Assembly (NCBI RefSeq): GCF_026790145.1
Contig: NZ_JALAMS010000014.1
Coordinates: forward strand, 141,163 to 205,162
DNA length: 64,000 nt
Direction of reading: 5' to 3'
DNA from: Bacillus_I endophytica_A
GTDB lineage: Bacteria > Bacillota > Bacilli > Bacillales > Bacillaceae_H
Shown here: positions 62,582-64,000 of the stretch, in pieces
Layout: each line of letters begins with the position of its first letter
Position numbering within the stretch: the stretch's first letter is position 1
Notes under the pieces: generated by a model
What the model saw: only the letters and a program-made list of their open reading frames with translations
What the model was told of the DNA's origin: nothing
The model's database searches: none
Made by a program: the position numbers and the translations under genes

Positions 62582-64000
62582 GTGAAAAGCTTAGGCATTG
62601 TTGAACTGATTCGTTCAATAATGAACTGTTATTCCGAGAAGTCAAATGATGGGGTAACGCCCTGAAGGGCTTCCTCTGATCCTCCGACATGCGGTTGGAT
62701 TAGCAAGAATCTAACGGTATGAAGCTCGGTGAAGTCGGCTGAGGGCTATCGTAAGTTTGATAACACGAAATCTGTCCAGAGGTGGATGGTATAGCTTATA
62801 GGCCGGGAGTCTATAAAACACTTATGGTTAGAATGCATGATAAGGCAGTTGCGAGTTCTGAAAATGCAGACGAATCTCCGATGGTACGGGTCTATATCGG
62901 AAGCATATCGAAAGGTATGTTGACACAAATAGTGTCGCTACTGTGGGCTAGTAAAACTCTCCTTTATGAACGTCCATATAGTGTTTTAGGCAATATCAAG
63001 GTAGCAGGCTCATAGGAGAAACCTAACAGTGTATATGTACAGATAGGAATAATGGAACGTGGTAAGCTACTAACGCTGAAGACTTGCTTCTGACGAAGCG
63101 TTTCTAGGGAAAGCACTAATGATATTAGTTAGTTGTATAACCTAGATTTATAGTAGTGAAGGTGGTGGAACAGTACCTGAGAAGCGTCTAATGAACGTGG
63201 AGGGATAGCCACTAGTCAATTAAAGGCTAATTAAGTTACCTACGGTTAACATGGATTCGAGTAAGACTAAGAGATGTAGTAATGCTCCTCAGCAAAAGGA
63301 GGCTACAGCCCATGTTGAAGAAAACCAAGATAAGACATAGTGAATATTACAACATGCAAGATAAGTATGACGAGTTATATTCCTCGAGTCTTAACGGTAA
63401 CAATTTTTATAAGTTAATGAATTTCATCGGTTTAGAAGAAAATATTAGATTAGCATATCGAAATATAAAAACCAATAAGGGTAGCAAGACCGCAGGTGTC
63501 GATGGATTAACAATCAAGGATGTTTGGTTTCTTAATGATTCAAAAATTATTAAAGAAGTCCGTAAGAGATTAAATAATTATCAACCACAGGCTGTCAAAA
63601 GAGTGTATATACCCAAAGAAGGTAGTGACAGTATGCGTCCATTAGGTATCCCCACCATCTGGGATAGACTTGTTCAGCAATGCATTCTGCAAGTTTTGGA
63701 ACCTATATGTGAAGCAAAATTTCATAATCACAGTTATGGGTTTAGACCAAATAGAAACGCCCATCATGCGCTTAGTCGTATGGTTAGCTTAATGAATGTT
63801 GGTCGACAGCATTATTGTGTGGATATTGATATCAAAAGTTTCTTTGATAACGTTAATCATGGCAAACTGTTAAAACAATTATGGACCTTGGGAGTTCGAG
63901 ATAAATCCCTTCTGTGTGTATTATCTAAAATTCTTAAATCTGAAATAAAAGGCGAAGGAATCCCTAGTAAGGGAACACCGCAAGGGAGACCTCCGAAAAA
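62565..64000 (+). mobile_element. Group II intron, 5' part, runs off window
   Basis: Begins GTGCG at 62565, the usual 5' splice-site sequence. 62565-63311 is the ribozyme domain I-III region, rich in structured GC-containing segments unlike its AT-rich surroundings. It carries the reverse transcriptase gene at 63312. The 3' end (domains V and VI) and 3' exon lie beyond the window. Confidence 0.88.
63312..64000 (+). CDS. ltrA: Group II intron reverse transcriptase/maturase (LtrA type), 3' truncated
   Basis: At least 229 residues from ATG 63312 with AAGGAGG. Intron RT blocks: NKGSKTAGVDGLTI (RT0/1), KRVYIPKEG and MRPLGIPTIWDRLVQQ (RT2), HNHSYGFRPNRNAHHAL (RT2a/3), YCVDIDIKSFFDNVNH (RT3), GTPQG (RT4). 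After GTPQG one expects GG..SPLL; here it reads RPPK up to the last base, which looks like corrupted sequence at a contig end. Confidence 0.9.
   Translation, partial: MLKKTKIRHSEYYNMQDKYDELYSSSLNGNNFYKLMNFIGLEENIRLAYRNIKTNKGSKTAGVDGLTIKDVWFLNDSKIIKEVRKRLNNYQPQAVKRVYIPKEGSDSMRPLGIPTIWDRLVQQCILQVLEPICEAKFHNHSYGFRPNRNAHHALSRMVSLMNVGRQHYCVDIDIKSFFDNVNHGKLLKQLWTLGVRDKSLLCVLSKILKSEIKGEGIPSKGTPQGRPPK

Noticed and set aside
1..64000. CRISPR arrays, tRNA, rRNA, IS transposases, prophage genes
   Set aside because: No regularly spaced repeats, cloverleafs, rRNA segments, transposase motifs or phage structural genes were seen; the group II intron is the only clear mobile element.

Overview
The window reads as AT-rich chromosomal DNA of a low-GC Gram-positive bacterium, most likely a Bacillaceae member (Bacillus, Oceanobacillus or Virgibacillus-like). 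This rests on strong GGAGG ribosome sites, frequent TTG/GTG starts, lipobox lipoproteins, Zur, TnrA/GlnR, CcpA and MerR type sites, and near-textbook matches to Bacillus PaiA/PaiB, Crh, ureABC and the Staphylococcus Cnt system. No rRNA, tRNA or CRISPR array was seen. The right edge runs into a group II intron, probably a repeat-limited contig end.

Layout. 1-3.9 kb: a cut-off OFA-type MFS transporter, an arylsulfate sulfotransferase and a small membrane protein. 4-9 kb: a gluconate/sugar dehydrogenase-like complex (cytochrome c, GMC flavoprotein, Tat-exported gamma subunit), an acidic lipoprotein and a tatA-tatC pair. 9.3-10.7 kb: two methyltransferases. 11-18.8 kb: a pentonate (Weimberg-type) catabolic island with a GntP permease, YjhG-type dehydratase, IclR regulator, 2-keto-3-deoxy-pentonate dehydratase and an aldehyde dehydrogenase; three copies of one palindrome mark a probable IclR regulon. 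19-21.5 kb: ureABC without accessory genes, with a perfect TnrA/GlnR box. 21.7-24.4 kb: a ferritin-like protein, then a BmrR-like MerR regulator and a DUF554 membrane protein with a 19-bp-spacer MerR promoter between them.

24.5-39.8 kb is the centrepiece: a complete staphylopine-type metallophore operon in the order cntKLMABCDFE (minus strand), divergent from a nikABCDE-type nickel/peptide ABC importer (plus strand). Zur-type boxes lie at cntK, inside the operon before cntA, and at nikA. A broken zur-like gene lies in the divergent region. With urease next door this is a nickel/zinc acquisition and use neighbourhood.

40-46 kb: small membrane proteins, a LysR/DUF554 pair, a marR-paiA-paiB operon with two palindromic operators, and cutC. 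46.5-57 kb: an accessory region built around an AdhR-like MerR regulator. The same dyad, CTTAGAG-N4-CTCTAAG, sits in promoters of two alpha/beta hydrolase paralogues, an MFS exporter and a Crh-like phosphocarrier with Gln15 and Asp46, and just downstream of the merR promoter. The region also holds decayed genes. 57-62 kb: nitronate monooxygenase-like protein, YbfB-type MFS with a divergent LysR, a DapA-family enzyme, a second PaiB-like protein, and a MocR gene interrupted by the group II intron.

A family of about 50-120 bp hairpin elements with covarying stems is scattered through many intergenic spaces and seems to supply transcription terminators.
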